DNA from: Entamoeba histolytica HM-1:IMSS
Lineage: Eukaryota; Evosea; Mastigamoebida; Endamoebidae
Direction: 5' to 3'
Assembly: GCF_000208925.1 (NCBI RefSeq)
Contig: NW_001914890.1
Span: 1-20,953 of the forward strand
DNA: 20,953 nucleotides
The notes under the pieces were generated by a model. That model did no database searches, had not been told where the DNA came from, and saw only the letters and a list, made by a program, of their open reading frames with translations. Both the position numbers and the translations under genes were made by a program. This document shows positions 1 through 13,043 of this stretch, piece after piece (position 1 is the stretch's first letter; every line of letters starts with the position of its first letter).

Positions 1-1453
1 GAATAATCAAATGATGGAAATGTTAATACAGTGAATCAAGAATTGAATGAATTTATTTATAAATTTGTTGAATCATTATTATTTTAATTTTATTGTATCA
101 CAAAATTGATTCATTCAAATTGTTTATTTACTAAATAAAATATTTATAAATGAAGAAATAATAGTATGACAAACAATACATATTGCAATATTCATAAAAT
201 AAACACTCAATGAGTGATTTGAATATTAGTTACATAATAATTTGCTATTGATTATTGAATAAAAAATTATAATTTGAATAATTCATAACCAATGTCAGTT
301 ATTCATTAAACAAATAAACAATAAATTTAATACCTTTTAAATAGAACAAATAATCATATTTATTTTATAATTAAAATAATAAGAATATAACAAGAAAATC
401 ATTCACTCTATGAATAGTCATGAATAATAATTATTTTAATTTAATAAAAGTAACAATTTGTACTTATTTTATTTCAATTTCATTGAAATAGTATTTTAAT
501 ATATTTATAATTGTTTTTAAAGAATTAGATTCATTTGTTCATTTAAACCAATATTATTCAAGTTTATATTTTCTATCAATATAATTATTATTATTCTTGC
601 TATTATATTATATTATTTTGTTTTATTTCATTCTTGTTTTATTCATTGATGTGATTAATATAAAAGAGATCAAATATACAAAATTATTAGAACATTTCAT
701 TTCTTTTATTAAATTACTGTTGTTAGAATAAAATTTATATAGTTATGAAATATTTTTATTGGTTAAGATGTTGAAAATGAATATACAAATTGAATAAATA
801 TAATAAACAATGGTATGAAACATTATCTAATTTAAAAAAATCATTACACACCAACATTAAAAATATGTTTAATAATAAATTGAGAATATTTTTCATCAGT
901 TTGTTATATTTTCTGAATTGTTCTTGTAATAAAGAATAAATTATTACTCATAGTCTTGTCGTATAAATTTGTACTTATTAATAAATGTACTTATTTCATC
1001 TCTTTTATATCATTTGTATTAGTATTTACAATGGTATATTAATTGTTATTAATGATATATCAAAACATATTCTCATTTTGTCTTTATGACTGTTTTAACT
1101 GCACTTATGAAAATAATAACAAATAACATTTAAATTAAAATATTTGTGTTGAAATTCTTATAATAACAATGTTTATATCAATACATTACTGTCTTGGAAT
1201 TTTTAGCAAACTTATATTTGATAATTATAGTCTTGACTGGTTATATATTCTTACTTTGCTAGTTTTATTTACTGCAACTATTTTTGAATGACTGTATTTA
1301 ATATACACATCCAACCACTAAGAAACAGAATTGAGAATATCATAAAAATAAATGTTATAATGTATCAAATAATACATATAATGAAATAAAAAGTTATTGA
1401 AATAACATAATACTCTATTTGTGAATATTTTTATAAAAAGCACCAACAAAAAA
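1..1453. other. A+T-rich gene-free flank
   Basis: I see no open frame of credible length or composition on either strand, no tRNA B-box, and no tandem array. The stretch is poly-A/poly-T-like with scattered small inverted repeats that are expected by chance at this composition. One is CACTCA-A-TGAGTG at 204-216 and another pairs 471-477 with 483-489. A word containing GTACTTATT recurs near 460 and 970. It ends at the 3' side of the minus-strand gene beginning at 1454. It could hold an old, decayed repeat that I cannot recognise. Confidence 0.6.
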
Positions 1454-2269
1454 TCACTTATTTGTATCAATCCAATTGATTATATCCAAACAAAATCTTC
1501 TTAACTCAGTAAAGAAAATTAATAAATCTACTTTATCAACTTTTGAGCTTGGCTGTACTGGAGTATCAATGATCTGTTGAAGAACCTCAGCCCATTCAAA
1601 CAAAACCGTATTCATTATCTCAACGTTATTTTCTTCAATCCCAGAAATATCTCTTGTTGTTTTCTTTTCAACAAGTTCTTTTAATGAAGTCAATTTCCCA
1701 GTCGTTTGTCTATCAGCAAAACCTTTATCTTCAAGCATTTCTAATGTATGAAATAATTGTTCTGTATTTTCATTTATGCTGACTGTTCCTATCATACTTT
1801 TTTTCATTCTACTTTGTTGGTTAATAATAACTTCTGCTGGCTTTTCTGTAGGAACATGTAATGTAGAATTTAATGAACTTCCAGAAGTTGAAACTGATGA
1901 CTTACTTTTCCTTTCTTCTTCTGCTCGTTCAAAGAAATTGAATTTTGGTTTTAGAGTTGCATGTTGAAATGGAGAGTTTATTTTTACTTTTTCTTGTGTT
2001 TGATCTGATGTTGTGTCACTTTTCCCTCTTTCATGTTGTAAGTTGTAGAGAACCTGCATTTTTCTTTCTACACTCTCAACATTTTCTTTTGCACTTTTGA
2101 AGACTTGACTTCCTCCAGATACTTCAAAAGAAGGTTGACTAGAAATGACAGTATCTCCAAAGTGGATTGATTCATCCTTACTGAGTTGTTCTAAAGTAAT
2201 TATCTGAGTATCTCCATTTACATCCTGATATACAAGTGGAGTGTTTTTATTGTTAAGACTCTTCCTCAT
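1454..2269 (-). CDS. Orphan protein, 271 aa, unknown function
   Basis: I do not recognise this protein. The frame stays open upstream to about 2317 but contains no ATG there, and no ATG in any frame lies between it and the cdc48 start. The first methionine is at 2269 (MRKSLNN...), which gives 271 residues; an unseen upstream exon is possible. The middle third (about residues 70-150) is rich in Ser, Lys, Glu and Thr and looks disordered. The last 100 residues look helical and amphipathic, with a Trp/Leu-rich end (EWAEVLQQII..., INWIDTNK). There is no signal peptide or membrane segment. The gene is head-to-head with cdc48 across 169 bp. Codon use is like that of its neighbours, so it is probably a real, lineage-restricted gene. 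Confidence 0.72.
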   Translation of the reverse strand: MRKSLNNKNTPLVYQDVNGDTQIITLEQLSKDESIHFGDTVISSQPSFEVSGGSQVFKSAKENVESVERKMQVLYNLQHERGKSDTTSDQTQEKVKINSPFQHATLKPKFNFFERAEEERKSKSSVSTSGSSLNSTLHVPTEKPAEVIINQQSRMKKSMIGTVSINENTEQLFHTLEMLEDKGFADRQTTGKLTSLKELVEKKTTRDISGIEENNVEIMNTVLFEWAEVLQQIIDTPVQPSSKVDKVDLLIFFTELRRFCLDIINWIDTNK

Positions 2270-2411
2270 TAGGATTTGAAGTTCTTGTCTATCCACTCTA
2301 TTTTTAATGAATCTATTCTAACAATCTTCGATTTTAAGAAAACCTAATGAAACCCTCAAAAAAATGACAAAAGAAAAATAAAACCTCAAGAGAAAAGATA
2401 AAAAGTTCTGA

Positions 2412-4757
<2,346 letters not shown>

Positions 4758-4814
4758 TTTCTTTAAATTTGATTTACAGATTTTTAACTAATTTATTCTT
4801 TGAAAAATAATCAA

Positions 4815-6142
4815 TTAAAGGAATTGACCAAGCGTTTGTTTTTGTTGAGAAGTTGGTTGTTGCTTTCGAGTATCTTGAATAGAGTCAATTTTAATATTAG
4901 CTCTCCAATCACTTTGTTTTGTTTCTTGTGGTTGAGCTGATGAAAAATCTCCAAAATCAAATGTATTAGAATTTGTTTGTTGTGTACTTGGTTGTTGAGA
5001 AGGAGTATTCATTGAACCAAACATATTTACTGAATTTTGTTGTTGACTTGGTTGGCTTGGAGCTGATAGTCCAGCAAATAAATCCATTGTATTTGGTTGT
5101 TGTTTGGGTTGAGAAGGAGTTGATCCAAAATCAAATAAAGAGTTTGATGTTGGTTGTTGTTGAGTGGCTGGTTGTTTATTTGACCAAAACAAGTCAGCTG
5201 AATTTGAAGTTTGTTGAATTGGTTGTTGTTGTTGCTGGGTTGGTTGATGTACATCCATCATGTCGAATAAATTAGTGCTTGTTTGTAAAGGTTTTTGTTG
5301 TGAAGGTTGAGAAGGAGTTGAGTCAAAATCAAATAAATTTGGTTGAGGATTAGTAGGTTGATTATTTATGACTTGTGAAACAGGAGAAGGATCTCTTTGA
5401 ATTTGTTTTTGTTCAACAACATTATCTTTATATGTTCCTGGTCTTCCATAAGTAGGTTGTGGATTATTAGAATAAGTAGTAGAAGTAGGTTGTGGATCAT
5501 CATGATAACCTCCATATGTAGAAGCAGGTTTATTAAACGAATTAAAATCATCACTACCAAAAGATGTTGTATTACTTGAGTAGTTACCATATGAAGATGA
5601 GCTGATTCCTCCATAATTTCCAACTCCTCCATAATCTTTCTTTTGGTTTTTAGCAGTAATTCTTGCTTGTTTAAGATAATCGTTATCAGTTAATAATTCA
5701 ACAATTTGTTTAGATCGTTCACGAATATTAATTCCAACATCTTTTCCATCTTCATCAATTTTTTGGAAACTTTGTAATGGTTTAACTTCAACAACTCTTC
5801 CTAATGCAATATTAACTGCTTCTTCTGAACCATTCTTTAAAATGTTATCAAGGACTAATAATGATTTATAAATTTCTCTCCAATTTTTACCATCTTCACA
5901 TAATCTTTTATATAAAAAGTCCATAATTTCACGACATTCTTGACTATATTATATTACTATATTACACTTTTGTTTAATGTTCTTAATTTAATAACAAACT
6001 AATGATATGTATATTGAATAATTTGTTGATATTGTTTAGTAGTTGGTCCCCATTGTTCATTGTTTGTTGCATCTTTTAAAAATACCTGTGCATCAGTTAA
6101 CCCATAAACTGTTTTCTTAATTGAAGTAAGCCAACTTGACAT
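4815..6142 (-). CDS. Epsin-like ENTH-domain protein, two exons
   Basis: A membrane-bending clathrin adaptor is inferred. Exon 1 is 6142-6000 and exon 2 is 5943-4815, joined by a 56-nt GTTTGT...ATAG intron (5944-5999), giving 423 residues. Exon 1 supplies the start of the ENTH domain (DATNNEQWGP), and exon 2 continues with EIMDFLYKRL, GKNWREIYKSLLVLD and DGKDVGINIRER. ENTH covers about residues 17-154; the phosphoinositide-binding GKNWR motif is kept. The rest is a Gln/Asn/Pro/Ser-rich disordered tail. It repeats a unit of LF-D-hydrophobic plus TPSQPSQQ; LFDFD at 251-255 fits the clathrin-box pattern, with LFDMMD and LFDFG as relatives. No NPF motif or ubiquitin-interacting helix is evident. 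The open frame in exon 2 alone would start at an internal Met and lose a third of ENTH. Confidence 0.93.
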
Positions 6143-6159
6143 TTTGATTTTACTTGAAT

Positions 6160-6176
6160 TGAATTTTTTAGTTCTT
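6160..6176 (-). promoter_or_regulatory. GAAC box plus initiator of epsin-like gene
   Basis: Read on the minus strand, AAGAACT (6176-6170) is followed directly by an exact AAAAATTCA (6168-6160), 17 nt before the ATG. GAAC plus Inr is the characteristic Entamoeba core promoter arrangement, and the implied leader of about 18 nt is typical. No clear TATA-like box was found just upstream. Confidence 0.65.
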
Positions 6177-6442
6177 CTTTTTTTGAGATATTTTAATCTT
6201 CTTCATTTTCTTTTTCCTTCGTTTTTCATTTCTTTTTATGTTTTTCATTTTTTATGTTTTTGTAACAAATATTTTGAAATTTGTTTTCCATTTCTTTCAT
6301 TACTATTTTTTCCTATATAACTCAATTATTATACCTAAATTATATTTTACATATTTATAATGAAAATTATAGTAATCATTAAATAACAACTAAAAGTCAA
6401 AAACAAAAACTTGAAGTTCACAAAAAAAAGACTTTAATCACT

Positions 6443-6458
6443 GAAAATAATCAAATAG
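6443..6458 (+). promoter_or_regulatory. Initiator-like element before V-ATPase e gene
   Basis: GAAAATAATCAAATAG abuts the ATG. It differs at one position from the 16-mer before cdc48 (2421-2436). AAATAATCA matches 7 of 9 initiator consensus bases. Role inferred. Confidence 0.4.
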
Positions 6459-6731
6459 ATGGTTAGTCCTTGGGTTGCAGCAGCAGCTGGAACAGGTATT
6501 TATATTGTTTGTACACTCATTACATGCTCAATGGTGTTTATATGTAGAATGAAAGATAAGCCGTTTGTTTCTTTTGTTTATTCATTAGACTATACATTTG
6601 TATTCATTTAATCTAGACTAGGAATTACTGCATGTGTTGTTGCTGGTATTTGTACATGGATTCTATGGTTTATGACATACATTAGTCAAATAAATCCATA
6701 TGGACCACCTGAAGTAAAACCAATTGATTAA
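6459..6731 (+). CDS. V-type H+-ATPase subunit e, two exons
   Basis: This is a small hydrophobic subunit of the V0 sector of the proton pump that acidifies vacuoles and endosomes. Exon 1 is 6459-6562 and exon 2 is 6617-6731, with a 54-nt GTTTGT...CTAG intron (6563-6616), giving 72 residues, the usual size. Membrane segments fall at about 7-29 and 37-60. The second carries the family signature, an aromatic-rich helix followed by SQINPYGPP, matching the QLNP-(x)-GP block of subunit e/Vma9. The joint (KDKP/LGITA) keeps frame only with the CTAG acceptor; the next AG, five bases later, breaks it. A second GTTTGT inside exon 1 (6507-6512) is out of phase with exon 2 and is read as coding. No single open frame covers the gene. 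Confidence 0.88.
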
Positions 6732-6880
6732 TTAATAAAACAATTTTACTAATGGAAATTTTTGTTATTTCTATCAAAGTAAAATTTTGGGTTTTAATAA
6801 AAGAAAAAAACAACAAAAACCACAAAAACTTTAAACCAGAGAGTTTAAAAGATCTCATTTTTTTGTTTTTATAAATCGTC

Positions 6881-9800
6881 ATGAGCAAAAAAGAACGGGG
6901 TTTGTTTTTTTTTGTGAATGATGTGGCATTTCTAATGAAGTAGTATTAAATTTTCTCATACTCCGATATTTGGAACCACACCTCTCTCCAGACCTTTTTG
7001 AACAACTAAAACAATCTTTACAAAATGCACTACCTCAAACATCTACTCTTACTACAACACTAAAAGGGTATGACACATTTGTTTGTTCTCTTTCTTTAGT
7101 AATTTGATTTAGTTAAATGTGCGTTTTTGGATAACAAAAATTGAGTTAACGTGTCTAGAGAAATATTTACCCAGACATCTCTGACAAACAATTAGTCTCG
7201 TTAGGTGGTGAATTTTCAGATATGTTATTAAGTGTCGAACCAAAACCTATTTCTAATACTCAGCATTATTTGAACTCACTTATATCAAGACAAATTGGAC
7301 AAGAATTTAAGGAAACAGAAGTACTTTCATTTCAAACATTGGATTTTTATGAGGTTTGTAAAATAATTGATTAAAGAAAGAAGCGTTAACAATATAGTTA
7401 ATTAATATGATTGGACACACAAAAAAAATTACTCAACAATTATTTGACATGGATAGAGAAATGATGATTACTGCGTCAGAAGATGGATTAATCAAATTAT
7501 GGAATCTTATTGATGGTCATTTAATTGCAACATTAAGAGGACATTCAAAAGGAGTAGAAGACATTGATATTTCTTTTGACCACAAATATTTAGCAAGTTG
7601 TGGAGCTGATGGAAGGTGTATTATATGGGATTTAGAGAATAAAAAGATTGAAAAAAGTTTCTTTGTTTCTCATAAAAAAACAACAATGGTAACTTTCTTC
7701 CCTAAGACTTATGGATTTATTGTAATGGAAAAAGATAATTTAGGGCATGTGTTTACACCAACTCTTGAGTTTTTAGCATCTATAGATTGTTTTTGGGAAA
7801 CCAAAAAAACATTTGACTATGGATGTTTCAACACTTCAGGAGATATGTTTACTTCAACTTGTGGAGATATTATTTTATTTTCATTTAAAGACCCTGTCCC
7901 AGAAAGAGTAAATGCACTTTATAAATCGAAAGATAGTATGACTTTTGTAAATAAAGTAAGAGACAAAGACTTATTTATTTGTGGCTCGTCTCAGAAATTA
8001 GTAATTTGTGACTTTACAGAGAATGTTAAAATTTTATACCTCAAACAACAAAAGAATATGACAAGTAATTGTTATGTTCTTGAATTTAATGGTGGAGAAA
8101 TTAAAGAACGAATTGAAACTTCCAAAATTACTAATGACCTTAAATATATTATTATCGGATTCTCAGAAGGGACAATTAGAGTTTATAAAAATGATGATAA
8201 ATTCAGTTTCTTTTCCGAGTGTAAAGGAAAACATACTAACAAAATTAAGTGCATTGAATTACATCCAAAAAGAACAAATATTTTTGCTACTTGTGCTGAA
8301 GATGGACAAACAATTATTTGGGATTTAATTAATGGACTTCATCCAATTCTTTTCTTTACAAGAGATGATTATCATGATAAAGATTTAAGAAGTTTGTTAT
8401 TAACAGACTTAAGATTTTCACCTGACGGTAGTTATCTTAGTGTTGCAGATGATTTAGGAACATTTTCATTATTTGGAATTGGTTCAGAAGGAAAGTCTTC
8501 TTTTCGATGGACACCGCCACAACAATTTTTTCAAAGTGATTATAACAAATTATTATATGATGGTGCTGGTAATTGTATTGATGAAAAATTTAAGGTTGCA
8601 CCTCATTTAGTACCTCGTGGTAGTGTGTGTGATTTTACTTTTATTCCTTATTCTTCTATTCAACAAATATTGAACACAAACAATAAATTATTACTTCAAT
8701 GTACAGAAAATAGATTTACTCCAGAAACATATAGTTTTAGAGATAATCCTGAAGAGGCAATCATACCACGTATTTCTATTACTACCGAACCAAATGAACA
8801 AAACCCAATGCTTGAAGACACTCCTGGAGAAGCAGATGATGCTGTATTTGATGTTGATGAAGATATAGATATTACTCAACAACATTTAACTCGAAATGCA
8901 GCAAGTAGAATGGGTATTGTTATTCCAGACAATGGAACAGAAGAAGTTCCAGCAGTACCAATTGTTGATGATGGTTCTCTTGAAGTTAATGAATCATCTT
9001 CTTTAGAGTCATCTTCTTTAGATGAAGAAGAGGAAGAATTATTTGAAGAATTAGAGAGTAGTCAAGCAGAAGAAAAAGAAAAAAAACCTACAAAGCGGGG
9101 ACAAAGACAATCAATTAATTCTGTTGTTATAGAAGAAACATACACTGAGTTATTAAAAGAAATATATACATCATATCCTCATTGGATTAATAAGGTTGTT
9201 GGAGAGTATGATATGACCTGTCCAAAGAAAAGAAAAGTATATTTTCCAAACATTGGAGATCATGTTTATTATGTTCCTAGATTTCATGAAGAATATTTAA
9301 AAGATATTTCAACAAATATAACAGGAACAGATAATCTACATTATATTGGGACAGAAGGATGGATTAGTTGTCAAATTACTTTTATGAAAATTTATTATGA
9401 TGATATTCAGAACGAGGTATTTGTTTCTGTAGATTTAAAAGTAGAAAAAGAAGATGTTATCATCAATAATATTGTTTTTACTCAATCAAGAAATCAATTT
9501 ATATTTTTAAAAGAATTTATTGACTACAATGTTCAATATATTGAGGAGCAATCTCACAAAAGAGTCAATTATGGAGGTTCATCTTATCGAGTTGATTTTG
9601 ACAATTCAATATTTATGAAATATAAAGGAATTAAATTAGTTTCATCAAATGGAAGTATTGATGTTAGTATTAATGAAATTGATAGTGATTATACGGAACA
9701 TCGATCTGATGATTTTGCAGATGAAGTAAGAGAAATTCTTATTAATAAATTAAGAGAAATTGTAGATAATGAAGATTATCAAATATTTAAGACACCAGTT

Positions 9801-10721
9801 GATATTAGGATGTATCCAAATTATATTCCAACATGTCCATTTCCTATTGACTTTAATTTAATATTGCAACGTCTTATAAATGATAATTATTATCGTACTT
9901 ATGACCAAGTTGAATGGGAAATATTCAAATTAATTAGAAATGCAGTGACTTATAATGGACCAAATTCACCTATTGGAGAATGTGCAATTGAAATAGCTGA
10001 AGAATTAAAACCAACATTAGAAACATGTAGGACAGTTGTTAATACTGATTTATTGGTTGATTTAAACACTCAGTTAGAGAGTTTTAAAGAGATAACAATT
10101 CCAAATTCTTCAACCAAACAAAGGAAAACAAGAAAGGGTAATACAGAAACAAGACAACAAGAAGTGAAAGAAGTGAAAGAGCCTTCACAAGAAAGTGAGG
10201 AAATTCAAGTTATGCCAAAACGAAATCTCAGACATAATTTTATTGCAACAGACTATGAGCTTTCTCTAAAAGAAGACAATGAGGAGGAAGAGGAAGAAAT
10301 TGAACCTAAACCACGTTCTAAAAGAAGAAAAACAAAAAATACATCTAAACAAATGAATGAAGAAGAGTCTCAAATTTATGAAGAAGAACAAGAATTTGAA
10401 CAACGTTTGGAAGAACAATTACAAGAAGAAGAAGATAGTGAAGAAGAAGATAATCCAGATACATTTATACGTCCAAGAAGAAGAAGAGCAAAAAAAATTA
10501 CTATGCCAACAAGAAAACGGAAACAAACAAAAATTGAAGAAAAAGAGGATGACTTCGAAGAATACTTTGATACAGATGATGGAGATGATTATCCTGTTAA
10601 AAGAAAATATACCACACAAGAAGAACAAGAAGATGATGAGAGTTTAAAAGATGAAAATACAGAACTACTAGAACCAAGTCGTTTTAGAAGAAAAACACGG
10701 AATATGAATTCTTCTTCATAA
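6881..10721 (+). CDS. BRWD/PHIP-type WD40-bromodomain protein, four exons
   Basis: A nuclear chromatin reader is inferred. Exons are 6881-6899, 6944-7080, 7159-7353 and 7398-10721. The introns are 44, 78 and 44 nt, each GTTTGT...TAG and all phase-consistent; the product is 1224 residues. The N-terminus gives a PHIP-like helical block (LNFLILRYLEPHLSPDLF, then YDTFRNIYPDISDKQLVSLG). WD repeats cover about 121-490 (IKLWNL, CIIWDLEN, TIIWDLING). A BRWD-type Tudor-like region starts near 732 (FPNIGDHVYYVPRFHEEYL). A bromodomain lies at about 900-995 with PVDIRMYPNY, FPIDF and TYNGPNSPI; Asn970 sits at the acetyl-lysine-binding position. The C-terminus is Glu-rich with basic clusters like nuclear localisation signals (RSKRRK, RPRRRRAKK). 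Animal PHIP has two bromodomains; only one is visible here. The gene ends 65 bp from the convergent neighbour. Confidence 0.93.
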
Positions 10722-10786
10722 GAAAATAAAGTTATTCATTTAAATGTCATTTTTAAAACTCATTGAATTATTGTTTATCCAAACAA

Positions 10787-12844
10787 TCAATTATCAAGTT
10801 TTCGTTTTGCTTGATACTCTTCTTTTTCTTCTGCAATTATTGGGTTTTTTGTAGTTGAGTTTTTAAATATTGGAGTATCAAGATCAATTATCTCTTCTTC
10901 TTCCTTTTCATTACCACCAAAGATATCATCAAGATCTTCATCATCATCAACCACTTCAACTAATTTTCTTCTTCTTATTGGTTTATTTTCATTTGTCTCG
11001 TTTGATTTATGAAGTTCTGTTTCATGTTGAGGATTTTCATCTACATGAGATTTATTTTCATTAGTTGGTGATTGAGGATTAGAAGTTTCTTTGAAAAACT
11101 TTTTTGTTGAATATTTTCTGAAGGGGAGATGAGAATGTAAGCTGGTGTAAGAAGGGAAGAGTAAATTTATAAGAATAATGTTATTAATAATAATATCATC
11201 ATTGAATTTTTTGATTACTGAATCAATGAAAAGTAATAATTTAGTCACTTCATCATTCGGTTCATATTTTGTTTTTTGATTTAATACACGCAAAAAAAGA
11301 TCAAGTGTTTCAATTCTATAAAAACAAGGAACTTCATTTTCTTCTCTCATTTTTTCAAATATAAGACGAGTAATTTCAACACAATTAATATCAGTAAATT
11401 CATCAACCATCAAACAAGAAAAGAAATAAGTCATAGTATTACAACATTTTTCAAAACATAAAGATTGTAAAAAATCTGAGTTTCTTGTTTCTTCAAGTCC
11501 ACATAATGTATTAAGTTCAAAACATTTTTTAATTCCATAGAATGTTTTTGTTAAAATATCATTTGGTGTTTTATCAGGAATAAAGTTTTGAATAACATTT
11601 TGATAAGTATCAAAAATTCCACAATTTAAAATATCTTCAAATAACATTTTTCCATTAATTGTTGGTGTTTCATTAATCCGAATCATTTCCATTTCAATTA
11701 TTGTTTTTATTTTGCATAAAAGTTGATAAAGAACCCATAAACAAATTCTAACAGTTAAATAATCTAAACAACGACAATCATTATTACCATACCAAAAAGA
11801 AATAGAGTCAAGAATACTATTAGCATATTGAACATCATAATATTGAATTTGTTTTAATTCTTTATCTAATTTTAATATAATTCCAACAATAATAAAACTT
11901 CGTTCTTTTAAATTTGAGTCGTTTGTTTTGAAAAGAATATTTGTTATCTTTTTTGAATTCTTTTCAATAATAGAAAGAAGTATTTTAGAAACTTCATAAT
12001 TGAGTGAACTTGTAACTCCTTTTAATGTTTTTGAATTATAAACTTTTTCTCCTATTGCTATTTGTGAATTTGGTACTGGAAGTAATGGTTGAGAAGATCC
12101 AAGTTTACAAGAATTTACTTGAAACCTTACACTTCTCTTATTAAGTTTAGTATCAAGTTGATGTTTTCTTTTTTTCTCTTGATCAAGAAGAAGAGCAAGT
12201 TTTGATGTAGAATGACTTTTATTTATTCCTATTGGTTCAACAAATGAATCAAAACATAAATAACAACATGAAATTAATAATGATAATGCACTTTCTCTTA
12301 ACTCATTTTTTAACTTATCAGATGAAAGAATAATTGAAACAATATTTAAGATATTTGTTTGTATTATATTACTTAATACTGATGGTGTTGTGTGTAGTGT
12401 TATATGTTCAATTATGTTAAATACAATTTCACTATTTCTTGGTATTATAGAAATTGAACCAATTTCAGTTGATATAATAATACTAAACATTGAAAATACT
12501 TGTTGTGGGAAAAGAGGTTTATTATTAAAACTTAACACCCCATTAGTAAAATCAATTTTATTAATTGACTTAATGTAAGCATAAATAATTTTTAAAACCT
12601 TTTTAAGTAATTCACTTTTTTCATATTGGTTTTGTTTAGAACTTAATGTTATAACCATTGGATATAATATATCATTTATAACTCGATGTATTTCTATATA
12701 ATGAAATAACCTGTCTACAACCTCAGTTTTAGCAACAAAATCAAGTAATATTTTAATTGATTCTTCGGCATTATTACTAATTTCAAATTGTGAAGAAACT
12801 ATTCTTCCTAATTCATCAAATAACCTTTTAAAACTACTTTCCAT
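10787..12844 (-). CDS. Orphan helical protein with acidic tail, 685 aa
   Basis: I do not recognise the family. Residues 1-570 are rich in Ile, Leu, Phe, Asn and Lys with regularly spaced hydrophobic positions, as in an alpha-helical (HEAT/armadillo-like) scaffold. No catalytic motif, signal peptide or membrane helix is seen. A short basic stretch (KKRKHQLDTKLNKRSVRF) falls near residues 222-240. The last 110 residues are charged and disordered, with RRRKL followed by an Asp/Glu run (VVDDDEDLDDIFGG, EKEEEEIIDLD), which suggests a nuclear or nucleic-acid-associated protein. It starts at the first ATG, 199 bp from the divergent Aurora gene, and its stop lies 65 bp from the BRWD stop. No intron is needed. 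The function is unknown. Confidence 0.8.
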   Translation of the reverse strand: MESSFKRLFDELGRIVSSQFEISNNAEESIKILLDFVAKTEVVDRLFHYIEIHRVINDILYPMVITLSSKQNQYEKSELLKKVLKIIYAYIKSINKIDFTNGVLSFNNKPLFPQQVFSMFSIIISTEIGSISIIPRNSEIVFNIIEHITLHTTPSVLSNIIQTNILNIVSIILSSDKLKNELRESALSLLISCCYLCFDSFVEPIGINKSHSTSKLALLLDQEKKRKHQLDTKLNKRSVRFQVNSCKLGSSQPLLPVPNSQIAIGEKVYNSKTLKGVTSSLNYEVSKILLSIIEKNSKKITNILFKTNDSNLKERSFIIVGIILKLDKELKQIQYYDVQYANSILDSISFWYGNNDCRCLDYLTVRICLWVLYQLLCKIKTIIEMEMIRINETPTINGKMLFEDILNCGIFDTYQNVIQNFIPDKTPNDILTKTFYGIKKCFELNTLCGLEETRNSDFLQSLCFEKCCNTMTYFFSCLMVDEFTDINCVEITRLIFEKMREENEVPCFYRIETLDLFLRVLNQKTKYEPNDEVTKLLLFIDSVIKKFNDDIIINNIILINLLFPSYTSLHSHLPFRKYSTKKFFKETSNPQSPTNENKSHVDENPQHETELHKSNETNENKPIRRRKLVEVVDDDEDLDDIFGGNEKEEEEIIDLDTPIFKNSTTKNPIIAEEKEEYQAKRKLDN

Positions 12845-13043
12845 TTCTTTAATAATAAAGTAAAATTTTCAAGTTTTATTTAATAAAGAGTCTTAATTGT
12901 CATTAGTTTCTTTCAACATATAGAAAACGTGTGATAAAAATAAAGACTGACAACCCATCTTTAACTTAAACGTATTTTAGTTTATTTATCTATAATTAAT
13001 AATATCCTTAAAAAATATAAGAAAAATCTTAGGAACATTTAGT

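Larger units (their letters stand above)
6143..6458. promoter_or_regulatory. Divergent intergenic promoter region
   Basis: These 316 bp separate the ATG codons of the epsin-like gene (leftward) and the V-ATPase e gene (rightward). The left half of the plus strand is T-rich and the right half is A-rich, so each gene has an A-rich sense-strand leader. Recognisable elements lie at both ends (6160-6176 and 6443-6458). No open frame was found inside. Confidence 0.6.

Noticed and set aside
204..489. Small inverted repeats as regulatory hairpins
   Set aside because: Arms of 6-7 bp are expected by chance in DNA this rich in A and T, and there is no gene next to them.
4973..5632. Open frames on both strands across the epsin tail
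   Set aside because: They are shadows of the Gln/Asn/Pro-rich repeat coding sequence; their content is Val/Leu or Asn/Gln monotony from the same triplets.
6507..6616. Alternative longer intron in the V-ATPase e gene from the internal GTTTGT
   Set aside because: It would be out of phase with exon 2 and would remove half of the first membrane helix.
10357..10647. Lys-rich plus-strand and Phe-rich minus-strand frames near the end of the BRWD gene
   Set aside because: They are frame shadows of its GAA/GAG-rich acidic C-terminus.
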